64,000 nucleotides of DNA from Culex pipiens pallens (Eukaryota > Arthropoda > Insecta > Diptera > Culicidae), in NCBI RefSeq assembly GCF_016801865.2, contig NC_068938.1:196262429-196326428 (forward strand). Direction: 5' to 3'. Shown in pieces: positions 1 to 13,538 of this stretch. Within the stretch, counting starts at the first letter, position 1. Each line of letters starts with the position of its first letter. A program made the position numbers and the translations under genes. The notes below the pieces were generated by a model. That model was not told where the DNA came from. It ran no database searches and was given only the letters and a program-made list of their open reading frames with translations.

Positions 1-1293
1 AAATAGTGCCCATGTTTGCTCACCTTTGAAAAAAATATTTTTGAAAAGCTGAGAAAATTCTCTATATTTTGCTTTTTCGGACATTGTTGCTACGACCCTT
101 AGTTGCTGAGATATTGCCATGCAAAGGTTAAAAAACAGTAAAATTAATGTTTTCTAAGTCTCACCCAAACAACCCACCATTTTCTTATGTCGATATCTCA
201 GCAACTATAGGTCCGATTTACAATGTTAAAACATTAAACATTCGTGAAATTTTTCGATCTTTTCGAAAAAAATATTTTCAAAAATTTAAAATCAAGACTA
301 AAATTTCAAAAAGGCGTAATATTGAATGTTTGGCCCGTTTGAAATGTTAGTCTTGATTTTAAATTTTTGAAAATATTTTTTTCGAAAAGATCGGAAAATT
401 TCACGAATGTTTCATGTTTTAACATTGTAAATCGGACCTATAGTTGCTGAGATATCGACATAAGAAAATGGTGGGTTGTTTGGGTGAGACTTAGAAAACA
501 TTAATTTTACTGTTTTTTAACCTTTGCATGGCAATATCTCAGCAACTAAGGGTCGTATCAATAATGTCCGAAAAAGCAAAATATAGAGAATTTTCTCAGC
601 TTTTAAAAATATTTTTTTCAAAGGTGGGCAAACATGGGCACTATTTAAAAAAAAAAATGAAAAACTGTGACTATTTTCAAAAAAGTTACCTATAAATGGT
701 TATAACTTGAAAACGGTGCACTTTATCAAAAATTCACTGAAGTACTTTTTGATTGAAAATTCGATTTTACATCGAAAAATGAAGTTGAAAAATTGTTGCG
801 ACCAATATTTCGATTTTTTGAAAAAATCAGTTTTGATTCAAAAAATCATAACTCGGTCAAAGATTTTTTGCCCATTCTGGAAATTACTGAAAAGTTGGCA
901 TTTTATGTCCTCTAAAACATATCAAAGAATAAAAAAAATTAAAAATAGTGTTTTTTTGCAAATCAAGTTTTAGTGACAAAAACTTATATTAAAAATCACC
1001 AAATTTTTTTACCGTGTATCATTTTTTTCAGTGTAGTCCATATCCATACCTACAACTTTGCCGAAGACACCAAATCGATCAAAAAATTCCTTCAAAAGAT
1101 ACAGATTTTTGAATTTTCACATATCATTTTTGTATGGACAGCTGCCAAATTTGTATGGAAAATTATATGGACAAACTGATGATGCAAAATGGCTTCTTTG
1201 GGCATACCGAATGCACCAAAAAAGTTTTAGCCGGATTAAAAAATACAAAAATTAAAATTAAAGAAAAAAGACCGATTCCGTAGAGAACTGCTC
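1..1293. mobile_element. Right part of a long foldback element (copy A)
   Basis: The window opens inside a palindromic element. Bases 1-645 are a near-perfect inverted repeat around a spacer near 318-345, and 650-1293 match, as reverse complement, the left half of the next copy (1346-1950). The right terminus reads GAGAACTGCTC. No transposase frame is visible. The short frames that recur in every copy, such as those starting MPKTPNRSK, are by-products of the repeat. The left half lies outside the window. Confidence 0.85.
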
Positions 1294-1345
1294 TTTAGTA
1301 TTTTAGTATTTTAGTATTTTAGTATTTTAGTATTTTAGTATTTTA
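1294..1345. repeat. Short TATTTTAG tandem array between foldback copies
   Basis: About six and a half copies of the 8-bp unit TATTTTAG separate foldback copies A and B. The same unit forms the long array at 3244-4525. Confidence 0.9.
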
Positions 1346-3243
1346 GAGCAATTCTCTGAGATTTCGGTCATTCGATTTTTTTTGTATTTTTTAATCCGGC
1401 TGAAACTTTTTTGGTGCCTTCGGTATGCCCAAAGAAGCCATTTTGCATCATTAGTTTGTCCATATTTTCCATACAAAAATGATATGTGAAAATTCAAAAA
1501 TCTGTATCTTTTGAAGGAATTTTTTGATCGATTTGGTGTCTTCGGCAAAGTTGTAGGTATGGATATGGACTACACTGAAAAAAAATGATACACGATAAAA
1601 AAATTTGGTGATTTTTAATTTAACTTTTTGTCACTAAAACTTGATTTGCAAAAAAACACTATTTTTAATTTTTTTTATATGTTTTAGAGGACATAAAATG
1701 CCAACTTTTCAGTAATTTCCAGAATGGGCAAAAAATCTTTGACCGAGTTATGATTTTTTGAATCAATACTGATTTTTTCAAATAATCGAAATATTGGTCG
1801 CAAAAATTTTTCAACTTCATTTTTCGATGTAAAATCAAATTTGCAATCAAAAAGTACTGTAGTGAATTTTTGATAAAGTGCACCGTTTTCAAGTTATAAC
1901 CATTTATAGGTAATTCTTTTGAACATAGTCACAGTTTTTCATTTTTTAAAAATAGTGCCCATGTTTGCTCACCTTTGAAAAAAATATTTTTGAAAAGCTG
2001 AGAAAATTCTCTATATTTTGCTTTTTCGGACATTGTTGCTACGACCCTTAGTTGCTGAGATATTGCCATGCAAAGGTTAAAAAACAGTAAAATTAATGTT
2101 TTCTAAGTCTCACCCAAACAACCCACCATTTTCTTATGTCGATATCTCAGCAACTATAGGTCCGATTTACAATGTTAAAACATTAAACATTCGTGAAATT
2201 TTTCGATCTTTTCGAAAAAAATATTTTCAAAAATTTAAAATCAAGACTAAAATTTCAAAAAGGCGTAATATTGAATGTTTGGCCCGTTTGAAATGTTAGT
2301 CTTGATTTTAAATTTTTGAAAATATTTTTTTCGAAAAGATCGGAAAATTTCACGAATGTTTCATGTTTTAACATTGTAAATCGGACCTATAGTTGCTGAG
2401 ATATCGACATAAGAAAATGGTGGGTTGTTTGGGTGAGACTTAGAAAACATTAATTTTACTGTTTTTTAACCTTTGCATGGCAATATCTCAGCAACTAAGG
2501 GTCGTAGCAACAATGTCCGAAAAAGCAAAATATAGAGAATTTTCTCAGCTTTTAAAAATATTTTTTTCAAAGGTGGGCAAACATGGGCACTATTTAAAAA
2601 AAAAAATGAAAAACTGTGACTATTTTCAAAAAAGTTACCTATAAATGGTTATAACTTGAAAACGGTGCACTTTACCAAAAATTCACTGAAGTACTTTTTG
2701 ATTGAAAATTCGATTTTACATCGAAAAATGAAGCTGAAAAATTGTTGCGACCAATATTTCGATTTTTTGAAAAAATCTGTATTGATTCAAAAAATCATAA
2801 CTCGGTCAAAGATTTTTTGCCCATTCTGGAAATTACTGAAAAATTGGCATTTTATGTCCTCTAAAACATATCAAAGAATAAAAAAAATTAAAAATAGTGT
2901 TTTTTTGCAAATCAAGTTTTAGTGACAAAAACTTATATTAAAAATCACCAAATTTTTTTTACCGTGTATCATTTTTTTCAGTGTAGTCCATATCCATACC
3001 TACAACTTTGCCGAAGACACCAAATCGATCAAAAAATTCCTTCAAAAGATACAGATTTTTGAATTTTCACATATCATTTTTGTATGGACAGCTGCCAAAT
3101 TTGTATGGAAAATTATATGGACAAACTGATGATGCAAAATGGCTTCTTTGGGCATACCGAATGCACCAAAAAAGTTTTAGCCGGATTAAAAAATACAAAA
3201 ATTAAAATTAAAGAAAAAAGACCGATTCCGTAGAGAACTGCTC
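1346..3243. mobile_element. Complete long foldback element (copy B)
   Basis: A 1.9-kb palindrome with termini GAGCAATTCTC and GAGAACTGCTC. The arms are roughly 0.93 kb around a short spacer near 2270-2296. Its right half is nearly identical to copy A, with only scattered substitutions, so the two are a recent tandem duplication. A transcript across it would fold into a very long hairpin. There is no transposase-like frame. The same family occurs at 15951-17883, 20263-21407 and 38251-39292. Confidence 0.88.
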
Positions 3244-4525
3244 TTTAGTATTTTAGTATTTTAGTATTTTAGTATTTTGGTTTTCTAGTATTTTAATATT
3301 TTAGTATTTTAGTATTTTAGTATTTTAGTATTTTAGTATTTTAGTATTTTAGTATTTTAGTATTTTAGTATTTTAGTATTTTAGTATTTTAGTATTTTAG
3401 TATTTTAGTATTTTATTATTTTAGTATTTTAGTATTTTAGTATTTTAGTATTTTAGTATTTTAGTATTTTAGTATTTTAGTATTTTAGTATTTTAGTATT
3501 TTAGTATTTTAGTATTTTAGTATTTTAGTATTTTAGTATTTTAGTATTTTAGTATTTTAGTATTTTAGTATTTTAGTATTTTAGTATTTTAGTATTTTAG
3601 TATTTTAGTATTTTAGTATTTTAGTATTTTACTATTTTAGTATTTTAGCATTTTAGTATTTTAGTATTTTATTATTTTAGTATTTTAGTATTTTAGTATT
3701 TTAGTATTTTAGTATTTTAGTATTTTAGTATTTTAGTATTTTAGTATTTTAGTATTTTAGTATTTTAGTATTTTAGTATTTTAGTATTTTAGTATTTTAG
3801 TATTTTAGTATTTTAGTATTTTAGTATTTTAGTATTTTAGTATTTTAGTATTTTAGTATTTTAGTATTTTAGTATTTTAGTATTTTAGTATTTTACTATT
3901 TTAGTATTTTAGTATTTTAGTATTTTAGTATTTTAGTTTTTTAGTATTTTAGTATTTTAGTATTTTAGTATTTTAATATTTTAGTATTTTAGTATTTTAG
4001 TATTTTAGTATTTTAGTATTTTAGTATTTTAGTATTTTAGTATTTTAGTATTTTAGTATTTTAGTATTTTAGTATTTTAGTATTTTAGTATTTTAGTATT
4101 TTAGTATTTTAGTATTTTAGTATTTTAGTATTTTAGTATTTTAGTATTTTAGTATTTTAGTATTTTAGTATTTTAGTATTTTAGTATTTTAGTATTTTAG
4201 TATTTTAGTATTTTAGTATTTTAGTATTTTAGTATTTTAGTATTTTAGTATTTTAGTATTTTAGTATTTTAGTATTTTAGTATTTTAGTATTTTAGTATT
4301 TTAGTATTTTAGTATTTTAGTATTTTAGTATTTTAGTATTTTAGTATTTTAGTATTTTAGTATTTTAGTATTTTAGTATTTTAGTATTTTAGTATTTTAG
4401 TATTTTAGTATTTTAGTATTTTAGTATTTTAGTATTTTAGTATTTTAGTATTTTAGTATTTTAGTATTTTAGTATTTTAGTATTTTAGTATTTTAGTATT
4501 TTAGTATTTTAGTATTTTAGTATTT
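3244..4525. repeat. 8-bp satellite (TATTTTAG)n
   Basis: About 160 head-to-tail copies of TATTTTAG with few point variants. It abuts the right terminus of foldback copy B exactly and ends at the single-copy sequence starting CCCGTCACG. Confidence 0.98.
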
Positions 4526-5935
4526 CCCGTCACGTTCCCGTCAATTTTAAAAGCTTTTTTAATTGTTTCTGAATCATTTTTTTTCTCGACATTCCATATC
4601 CTTCAAACAAAATTCCTCCCTTAGTCCTAAACCTCAAAAAATAAGATGTTTGATCTACATGAGTGAAAAAAAAACACAACACTCAGCACTCAGAGTGGAA
4701 AACGGTCCTTTCTGGTGGTGAAGCTTAAGAGAAAAATAAAATCATGATGAAAAAAGCATCAGACCAGCACACTCCCACATTTTTTATGCGCTGATATCGA
4801 TATGGGTTCTTGGAAAAACTTATTTTCATATTCCCCTTTTCTTTTATTGCATCAGACTGAGTCGTCAGCGTCTTCTTGTTGTTTTTTTGCTTCTCATTTT
4901 TTTTTATAGTGGATCAGCGAAAAAAAAGTCTCAAGATTTTCCATCGTTTTCTTCAATTCTACGTCGAATTGATGCTACGCAGCAGCTGCCAATATAGTGA
5001 AGAATAAAAGAGGAGGAAAACTTTTGTTGCGCGACAAGCTGAGAAATGGCGCTGGCTCAAGTGGCAAAAGATGTTCTTGGCTGAAAGGAGGAAGGATCCT
5101 TTCGGCCATATCGACTGGGGCCACTTGTGGCAATACAATACCCCCTGGCGGCGGACGACGATGATGATGACATTCGAGGGGCGGATAAACTTGCCTCAAG
5201 TGGATTTGCTGAGATTTATCGGTCCGTTTGGAAATATGCTTTTCTTCTGATTTGAGGTTCGAAGAAGGGAGCTTTATGAAGTTGATGGTCAAAGCAGCTG
5301 CACAATTTTTGATTGATTCATTGCTATTTGTGCAATTTCTAAAAAAAACATTAATTGTAAAAACATCAGTCATCAGTACAAGGAAATCCTCAATTAATTT
5401 TCTCTTTAGCGAAACGGTTTACTTTTGAAAATCCCAGTATTTAATAAAAAAAATCTCATCATAAATACTTTCTCCATTGCTTCCGGATTACCGTATTCCA
5501 TCCAATCTACTTCATCCGCCAATTATGACATTTTACATGTACACAATTCACAACAACCCATGATCCCAAATCGCTTCAGCCAAAGCATCCGATGTGATAC
5601 CCGGAAAATCCCTTCGGAATTTAACCCACCCAACATCATCAAACGATCAACCCCGGCCAGTATCGGAGGGGGTCCGGGCTTTTGTGCATCGATTTCCCAT
5701 TCAATCAATGTTCTCGGGAAAACTTTTATCCTCGTGTCCGTAACTTTTACACCGGGGGTGATTCAGTTAGTCCGCTCATCCCTTAGGATGAGCACGATGC
5801 AAGATTGGATATTTTTTTTCCGATTGCGTGGTTTTCAGCTGGTTGGTTGCGATAAAACTTTCATCCACCCTGACGCGGATGACCCGAGCAGAAATCGAGT
5901 TCGGAAAAAGAACACAAATGGATTGATGTTAAATA
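4526..5935. other. Single-copy-looking non-coding DNA
   Basis: Moderately GC-rich patches around 4975-5260 and 5460-5900 contain overlapping open frames on both strands, up to 177 codons. None shows a recognisable domain, a consistent start context or a gene-like layout. I see no supported gene. Confidence 0.5.
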
Positions 5936-7470
5936 TCACAAATTGTCCTTCAAAATAACACAAACTGTCCTGATAAAGAACATAAATTGTCCCTAAAAAA
6001 AAATTTATAAAAAATAACACAAATTGTCTTGAAGGTGAACACAAATGGTTTTTGAAGTTAACCCAAATTGTTCTGAAATAAAAAGCAAATTTTCCTAAAA
6101 GCATAATTTGTGCTTAAAAAAGTTGTCCTGAAAAATAACACAAACTATCCTTAAAAATAACGTAAATGGTCCTTAAAATAAACACAAATTTGAATGAAAA
6201 ATAACACAAATTGTCTTGAAAAATGACAAAAATTGCCCAAAAAATAACACAAATTATCCTGAATTTATTATCCTGTCCACAAACTGTCCTAAAAAAGAAC
6301 ACAAATAAAACAAATTGTCTTTAAAAAAACACACACACACAAATTTTCTGTAACTAAAATTGTCCTGAAAGCATAATTTGTCCTTGAAAATTACACAAAT
6401 CGTTCTACAAAGTAACACAAACTTTCCTTTGAAATAACGCAAATTGCTCTTAAAAATAACATAAATTGCCCTTTAAACCAACATAAATTTAAATGAAAAA
6501 TAACACAAATTGTCCTGAAAAACAACACAAATTATTCTTTAAAAATATTACAAATTGTTCCGGAAAATAACAAACAATGTCTTGAAAACAAACAAAATGG
6601 TTCTGAAAAATAACACAAATTGTCGTGGAAATAAAAAAATTCTGAAAAACACCACACAGTTTTTCTTGAAAACTAACACAAAATATTTTGGCAAATAACA
6701 CAAATTGTCCTGAAAAATAACACAAATTATCCTTAAAAATCACACAAATTGTCCTTAAAAATAACACAAATTTAGGTGAAAAATAACACAAATTGTCTTA
6801 AAAAATAACAAAAAATGCCCTAAAAACAAAAATTATCCTGAAAAATAACACAAATTATCGCAAAAAACAACACAAATTATCTTGAAAAATAAAACAAATT
6901 GTTTTTCAAAATTACACAAATTGTCTTCGAAGTTAAAAAAAATTGTCCTGAAAAAAAACACAAATTGTCCTGAAAGCATTATTTGTCCTTGAAAATTACA
7001 CGAATTGTCCTTAAAAAATAATACAAATTATCCTTTAAAATAACACGAAATGGCCTTAAAAATAACATGAATTGCCCTTTAAACCAACATAAATTTGAAT
7101 GAAAAGTAACACAAATTGTCCTGAAAAACAACACAAATTATTCTCAAAAATATCACAAATTTTTCTGGAAAATAACAAAAAATGTCTTGAAAACAACACA
7201 AATTGTTATGAAAGTAAAACAAATTGTCGTTTTCCTGAAAAATACCATACATACATACATTCTTGAAAACTAACACATTTTTTTTGGAAAATAACACAAA
7301 TTGTCCCGAAAAATAACATAAATTGTCCTGAAAAAAAAAACTAAAAAACCACATAAAAAGCCCTGAAAAATAACACTAATTGTTCTGATTAATAACAAAA
7401 ATTGTCCTGAAAAAATAAACTTATTGCTACGAAATAAAAAATCTGAAAAAAGAAAATCTTGAGAAAGAAT
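5936..7470. repeat. Degenerate 22-bp minisatellite
   Basis: Tandem variants of a roughly 22-bp unit, consensus near AAAAATAACACAAATTGTCC plus TG, run for about 1.5 kb with many substitutions and small indels. The unit length is not a multiple of three, so the minus strand reads as F-, C- and L-rich peptide in rotating frames. These frames are not genes. Confidence 0.92.
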
Positions 7471-8220
7471 TGTCCTGAATATAAAACAAAGATGGTTTTT
7501 TCTGAGATTTCTACTGAGTTATTGATAAATTCTCACTGATCTCGAATTGTATGAAAATTCATTACTCGACACAAAAATGCCATAAAACAACATGTTTGAA
7601 ACTAATTTAAAGATAAGAAAAATTAGCAATTCTTCCAAGGTTGAGAATCGCTTTAAATCATAGATTTGTTTGCTATTATGCTTATTTATTCAAAAACCTG
7701 TACCTAGTGCAATAATTTGTAAACAAAAAATATTTCAAATGTTTTAATAACATTACAATGTTTTAGACACAATTTTTAGAACAAAACATAAAATCATGCG
7801 AAATTAACATTTTTGAATATTTTCATATTGGTTTCAAATGAAAGAGAATGGCATTAGAAGTAAACACATGTATATTTTTTCGAGAAAATTATTGATTGAT
7901 TGAAAATCAAACTGACCATAATTTTGTGATAAGAGCCTTGTAAACACCCCAATTAATTTATTGACCATAAAGTTTCAATAATGTTTCATTTGTTAATATC
8001 TACGAATAACGTAGTATTTTTTTAGAGTTGTACTTTTATCAAACTATGTTATTACAGGTTTAATTTTATTTTTTTCTTAATTTGCATTTTGCTAAAAAAA
8101 CATTTTTTTTGTTTAAAGGGGTCTTGAACATCGACTCTGATAACAATTGTTGTTAGTGTTGATATGAGTTTTTTGCCGTTGTTTGTTATTTTTCTATTTA
8201 TTGTTTTTTATTGTCTCAAT
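7471..8220. other. AT-rich intergenic DNA
   Basis: AT-rich sequence with long T and A runs. I see no gene, tandem repeat or clear element boundary in it. Confidence 0.6.
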
Positions 8221-8660
8221 CCTGAGCAGACGGAAATAGCTTGGGAATAACATTTTTTGAAAATACCAGACCAATAACATTTTATGTTTTTTATAACAAG
8301 CTTTGTTATTCGGTGTTATGATTTTTTTTGTTATTGGATTGTTATTGTAATAACAGATAAATAACACTTTTAGTTATTTTTCGAACAAATCGTTGTTTTA
8401 TTTTTTGTTATTTTAACAACTCATCCGATCATCCCAATAAAAGTTGAAGGTATTCTTCCATAACAAAAAATGTTATTCCAAAGTTGTTTTGGCTTTCAAC
8501 CAATATCTGACCAACAACAAATTTCGTTATGATAACATAAATTGTTATTTAACTCTTATGCAAAAATGGATTTTTCAAGATGATTTCATAACACTTTCTG
8601 TTATTTTAACAGTATTTGTTATTGAAATGTCATGCATTTAGTTATTACCGTCTGCCCGGG
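8221..8660. mobile_element. Non-autonomous TIR element, CAGACGG family, copy 1
   Basis: About 440 bp with ends CCTGAGCAGACGGAAATA and, inverted, CCCGGGCAGACGGTAATA. The interior is rich in imperfect TAACA and TGTTAT motifs that could pair. A truncated relative lies at 25995-26286. No target duplication is obvious and no protein is encoded. Confidence 0.7.
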
Positions 8661-9953
8661 ACTGTGATGAGTGTGTTTGAAACCCCGACTTAAAAGTGCC
8701 AAAAATGGTTTTAATAACTTGATTTGCTAATTTATATGTTTTCTTGTTAAAAAAGAACATGATTTGATAATAAAGACTATGTTATCAATTCTGCACAGTT
8801 TCGATTAAATTAGTTTTCTGACAAACCACGAAGCAAAAAAAATCATTCTCCACATAAATTCCACCTCGTGTCTCATATCTGCGAACCTTGACCAACCTGG
8901 AAGAAATTTGAAACTTTTTCAATCCCTCCTCTAACGGGTTGGCTGGTTGGTTTGCAGTGCAAGCGGCCACACGTTCCACTTTCACCCACGTGCCGGTCAA
9001 GTGGATTGGTCACGTGTGTTTCTAAAATCTCCCCCTTTCGGTTTTCTCCACCCACCGTCCACATATTTGACCGTCATCGTCGAGGGATTAAATGGTTGAT
9101 CCCGGTGCTTTTTTTCATCCTCCACACTTGGGAAATTGTGAAAGTTTTCCAGCTTGAGGATGAGCGTTGTCACGTAATATTTGGGTGCGATTGCGGTGGG
9201 GATATGTTGATGGGATTAACAAGAAATGTTTTTGTTTGAGCTTTTAAGCAAAAAAAAAAAATAGTCAAAAGTTTATACTAATGAATGAATGGTTAATCAG
9301 CGAAAGATTTTTGATGTTTTATTCAAAATTAAAATTTTGATTTGGATAAAAATGTGTTAAACACAATATTATTAACAATAAAAGTTTTATTTAGGTATAA
9401 TCGGTTCAAAACAAAAACAAATTCGGAAACAGACTTTAAGAGTCATTTAAAAAGTAAATTGTTAAATGATTGATTAGGAAATAACCAGCTGACAGAACTG
9501 CTCAACCCATTTTTCACCGAATTCACGTGGCATAGATGAATGTACTTCGCTGAAACCAGTCAGCTGACATTGCTCCATTTCCTCTATGTGTTTGTCGATT
9601 TCCGGAAAACCCCGAAAAAAACACACAAACACACACACACTTGCAACGTAGACTACTCGTGTTTCGCTAGAAAAGAAGAACAAAAAAAAAAAGACTCTGT
9701 CTGGGCAAAAGTACCATAAAAGTGCCAAAATGTGGAGCGTAGAACATAAGCCACATGGTTTCATCGCTGGGTAAATATGTGCAAACGTTTTCGAAATTGT
9801 TGGTTCTGGCACTTGCATTCCGTGAACGTGAACTGGCAGTCTGGGTGAGTACACGGAAAGATTATTGGCTACGAAGAATTTTTTTAAAGGTATGATTTGA
9901 AAATAATATTAAAATGTAGACTTTTATGTACATGAAAATATTCAACACTAACA
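8661..9953. other. Non-coding DNA with GC-richer patches
   Basis: Segments 8870-9240 and 9470-9860 are less AT-rich and may be old single-copy DNA. A 126-codon minus frame at 9474-9854 runs through a CA microsatellite at 9627-9650 and poly-A, and shows no domain. I see no supported gene. Confidence 0.5.
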
Positions 9954-11700
9954 TAAAATCACACAAAAACACACAAAATCACACAAAATAACACAAAATC
10001 ACACAAAATCACACAAAAACACACAAAATCACACAAAATCACACAAAATCAAACAAAATCACACAAAATCACACAAAATCAAACAAAATCACACAAAATC
10101 ACACAAAATCACACAAAATCACACAAAATCTCACAAAATCACACAAAATTACACAAAATCACACAAAATCACACAAAATCACACAAAATCACACAAAATC
10201 ACACAAAATCAAACAAAATTACACAAAATCACACAAAATTACACAAAATCACACAAAATAACATAACATCACACAAAATCACACACAATATCACTCAAAA
10301 TCACATAAAATCACACAAAATCACACAAAATCACACAAAATCACACAAAATCACACAAAATCACACAAAATCACACAAAATCACACAAAATCACACAAAA
10401 TCACACCAAATCACACAAAATCACACAAAATCAAACAAAATCAAACAAAATCACACAAAATTACACAAAATCACACAAAATAACATAACATCACACAAAA
10501 TCACACAAAATCACACAAAATCACACAAAATCACACAAAATCACACAAAATCACACAAAATCACACAAAATCACACAAAATCACACAAAATCACACAAAA
10601 TCACATAAAATCAAACAAAATCACACAAAATCACACAAAATCACACAAAATCACACAAAATCACACAAAATCACACAAAATCACACAAAATCACACAAAA
10701 TCACACAAAATCACACAAAATCACACAAAATCACACAAAATCACACAAAATCACACAAAATCACACAAACTCACACAAAATCACACAAAATCACACAAAC
10801 TCACACAAAATCACACAAAATCACACAAAATCACACAAAATCACACAAAATCTCACAAAAATCACACAAAATTACACAAAATCACACAAAATTACACAAA
10901 ATCACACAAAATAACATAACATCACACAAAATCACACACAATATCACTCAAAATCACACAAAATCACACAAAATCACACAAAATCACACAAAATCACACA
11001 AAATCACACAAAATCACACAAAATCACACAAAATCACACAAAATCACACAAAATCACACAAAATCACACAAAATCACACAAAATCACACAAAATCACACA
11101 AAATCAAACAAAATCAAACAAAATCACACAAAATTACACAAAATCACACAAAATAACATAACATCACACAAAATCACACAAAATCACACAAAATCACACA
11201 AAATCACACAAAATCACACAAAATCACACAAAATCACACAAAATCACACAAACTCACACAAAATCACACAAAATCACACAAAATCACACAAAATCACACA
11301 AAATCTCACAAAAATCACACAAAATCACACAAAATCACACAAAATTACACAGAATCTCACAAAATCACACAAAATCACACAAAATCACACAAAATCACAC
11401 AAAATCACACAAAATTACACAAAATTACACAAAATCACACAAAATTACACAAAATCACACAAAATCACACAAAATCACACAAAATCACACAAAATCACAC
11501 AAAATCACACAAAATCACACAAAATCACACAAAATCACACAAAATCACACAAAATCACACAAAATCACACAAAATCACACAAAATCGCGCAGAATCACAC
11601 AAAATTACATAAAATCACACAAAATCACACAAAATCACTCAAAATCACACAAAATCACACAAAATCGCGCAGAATCACACAAAATTACACAATCATACAC
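9954..11700. repeat. 10-bp satellite (ACACAAAATC)n with higher-order duplication
   Basis: About 170 copies of ACACAAAATC. Variant blocks recur about 650 bp apart: TAACATAACATC near 10259 and 10911, and again near 10490 and 11153; CACACACAATATCACTC near 10281 and 10934. A block of about 650 bp was therefore duplicated inside the array. Each unit has an A4 run, phased close to the DNA helical repeat. Confidence 0.97.
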
Positions 11701-13538
11701 AATTTTACTTTAGGCTTTTAAAATAATTTTCCATGATTTTTCCTTATTATTGTTTTATATTTTATTGTTTATTTTCAAACAGTCTTTTAAACATCACATC
11801 AAGTTTTTCCGTTCATGTTTTATAGTGATTTCGCACAGTACATACGTGTTCTGTAAGTGCAGTAAACGCTACTGATGCCGCCGTTAGTGGTTGTAGTTTC
11901 AATGGCCACAGTCTACTGTAAACAATCTTCTAATGGGTTGAAATGAGCTGTTGCTATCACCGAGGGAGGGATGAATCTGGTCGTTTGGTATAAGCTTGAA
12001 GTGTGTCGTTATTTGGGATTTGAACTACACTTTTCAATATCGGAAGGTTCATTTAGTTGAAATTTTTATTTTATTGAAAATTGTCAGCAAAACCAATACC
12101 AACCTTTACCAAATAACAACGACATTCTCCAACAGCTTGTAAAAGGCACAAACATCCAACAATCCGGCGAGTACTTTCTAAATTAGCCATGTCCGAAAAC
12201 CGGAAACACACAACACAACCAAACAACAAAAGCTACGGCCGACTGCAAAAACAACTTTCCAGAATGTCCAGAATGCCATCCATCTGCAAAACTCGAGCAA
12301 AAACAAAAACTGCGAGCAAGTGCATTTCTCTCTGTTGGTGCAGTTCTCCGTCCGGTCGGTTGGGTGGCCATGTGGTGTGGTGGTGGTCACTTCCGGTACA
12401 AAGTTGTCGGGCCATTCAGCCGGCTAGTAATCATCACACCCTGCGGGCTGGCAGCGGAAGTAGTACATTGCTGCAGCTAGTTTGTTTATTCTAACGAACT
12501 AAACTTCTGTTGAGTATGATGTTTTGCTTTTGGAATTAAAAAAAAATAAAGGTCATAAGACTCAATGGCCAAACTGTCTAAATCCTTCGATTGTATCAAT
12601 TGTATTTGAGGAAGTCAGTTTGTTTCTTTTCCATTTTTTTCTCAAACTTCACAGCAGGGATGCCACCTAGTTTTTTTTTTTATAAATGTCTGTAAGAAAA
12701 TCTGTGTATGCCTGTGCATTACTCTAAATTCAAATATATCAATTTAAAGTCATAGAAATCTTTCAGAAATTGCGTTTAACGAAATCAGTTTTGGTTGATA
12801 TTTTAACAACATTTTTTTTATGAGTCTGTGTACCTCAAAAAATGTCTGTCAAAAGTTGACAAATGCCAAGTTTCAAGGCTTCAAACGCTAATGATATGGC
12901 AAATTTTCATACCAAATTAATTTTTTCAAAATTTTTTTTTTAAATTTTATTAGCTTCTCAGGCTTTTAATGACTTGTTATTCTTATAAATTGAAAGTTGT
13001 CAGATTTGTTTATGTCAAGCTTCGTGAGTGTACCGGGTTCGAGTTAGCTTTGAACTATTTCATTTGACAATACTAAACCGATCAAAGAAATTGTTTGAAA
13101 AAAAAAAACGTTGTTTTGTGAGTTATTTTAATTTTGTTTAGTCTTTTGTAATTTGTGAATCAAATCTGGATTTGTTTCAAATTCTTTATGGCCGCGATCT
13201 GCGTTAAACGTGGTTTTCATTTTGCGAAATTCATTCAGTTGTAAATGGTGGAGCAAAAGAACAACTGTGTGAAAGCATTTAAATATGATCATAAATAAGT
13301 TAATAGTGAATTAATTCAGCCCTTTAAAAAAAAACATTGAAAAAAAGAATGAAAAAATTTACATGATATCATTTAAAATGTGGCATACCATATATTTTTT
13401 TTTTATTTTTATTTTTTTTAATAATAATATTTTGCTTTAGTTTTACAATGATATTACACCGCTATAATATCAATCGCTCTCCCCATTGAACTTTTGTTCT
13501 TTAAAAGGGAACACGATTGGCATTTAAGTTTCATTTAA
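11701..13538. other. Non-coding DNA between satellite and foldback
   Basis: The patch at 12120-12490 is less AT-rich, with short frames on both strands and no recognisable protein. From about 12650 to 13020 it looks like degraded repeat, with repeated TGTCTGT motifs. I see no supported gene. Confidence 0.5.

Noticed and set aside
1058..3205. Recurrent 65-73 codon frames starting MPKTPNRSK, and frames starting MKTVHFI
   Set aside because: They recur because they lie in the arms of the GAGCA foldback family, appear on both strands by symmetry, and vary as non-coding repeats do.
3244..4525. Telomeric repeat
   Set aside because: TATTTTAG is not a known telomere motif, the array is internal, and it abuts a transposable element.
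5425..5958. 177-codon plus-strand frame
   Set aside because: Its end runs into the minisatellite, no domain is recognisable, and other strands are also open here.
6254..7354. F-, C- and I-rich minus-strand frames that look like membrane proteins
   Set aside because: They are translations of the 22-bp minisatellite. The unit is not a multiple of three and all frames look alike.
9474..9854. 126-codon minus-strand frame
   Set aside because: It passes through a CA microsatellite and poly-A, giving low-complexity F- and V-rich peptide; no domain.
9954..11700. CRISPR array
   Set aside because: The array has no unique spacers; the 10-bp unit is uninterrupted. The DNA is eukaryotic.
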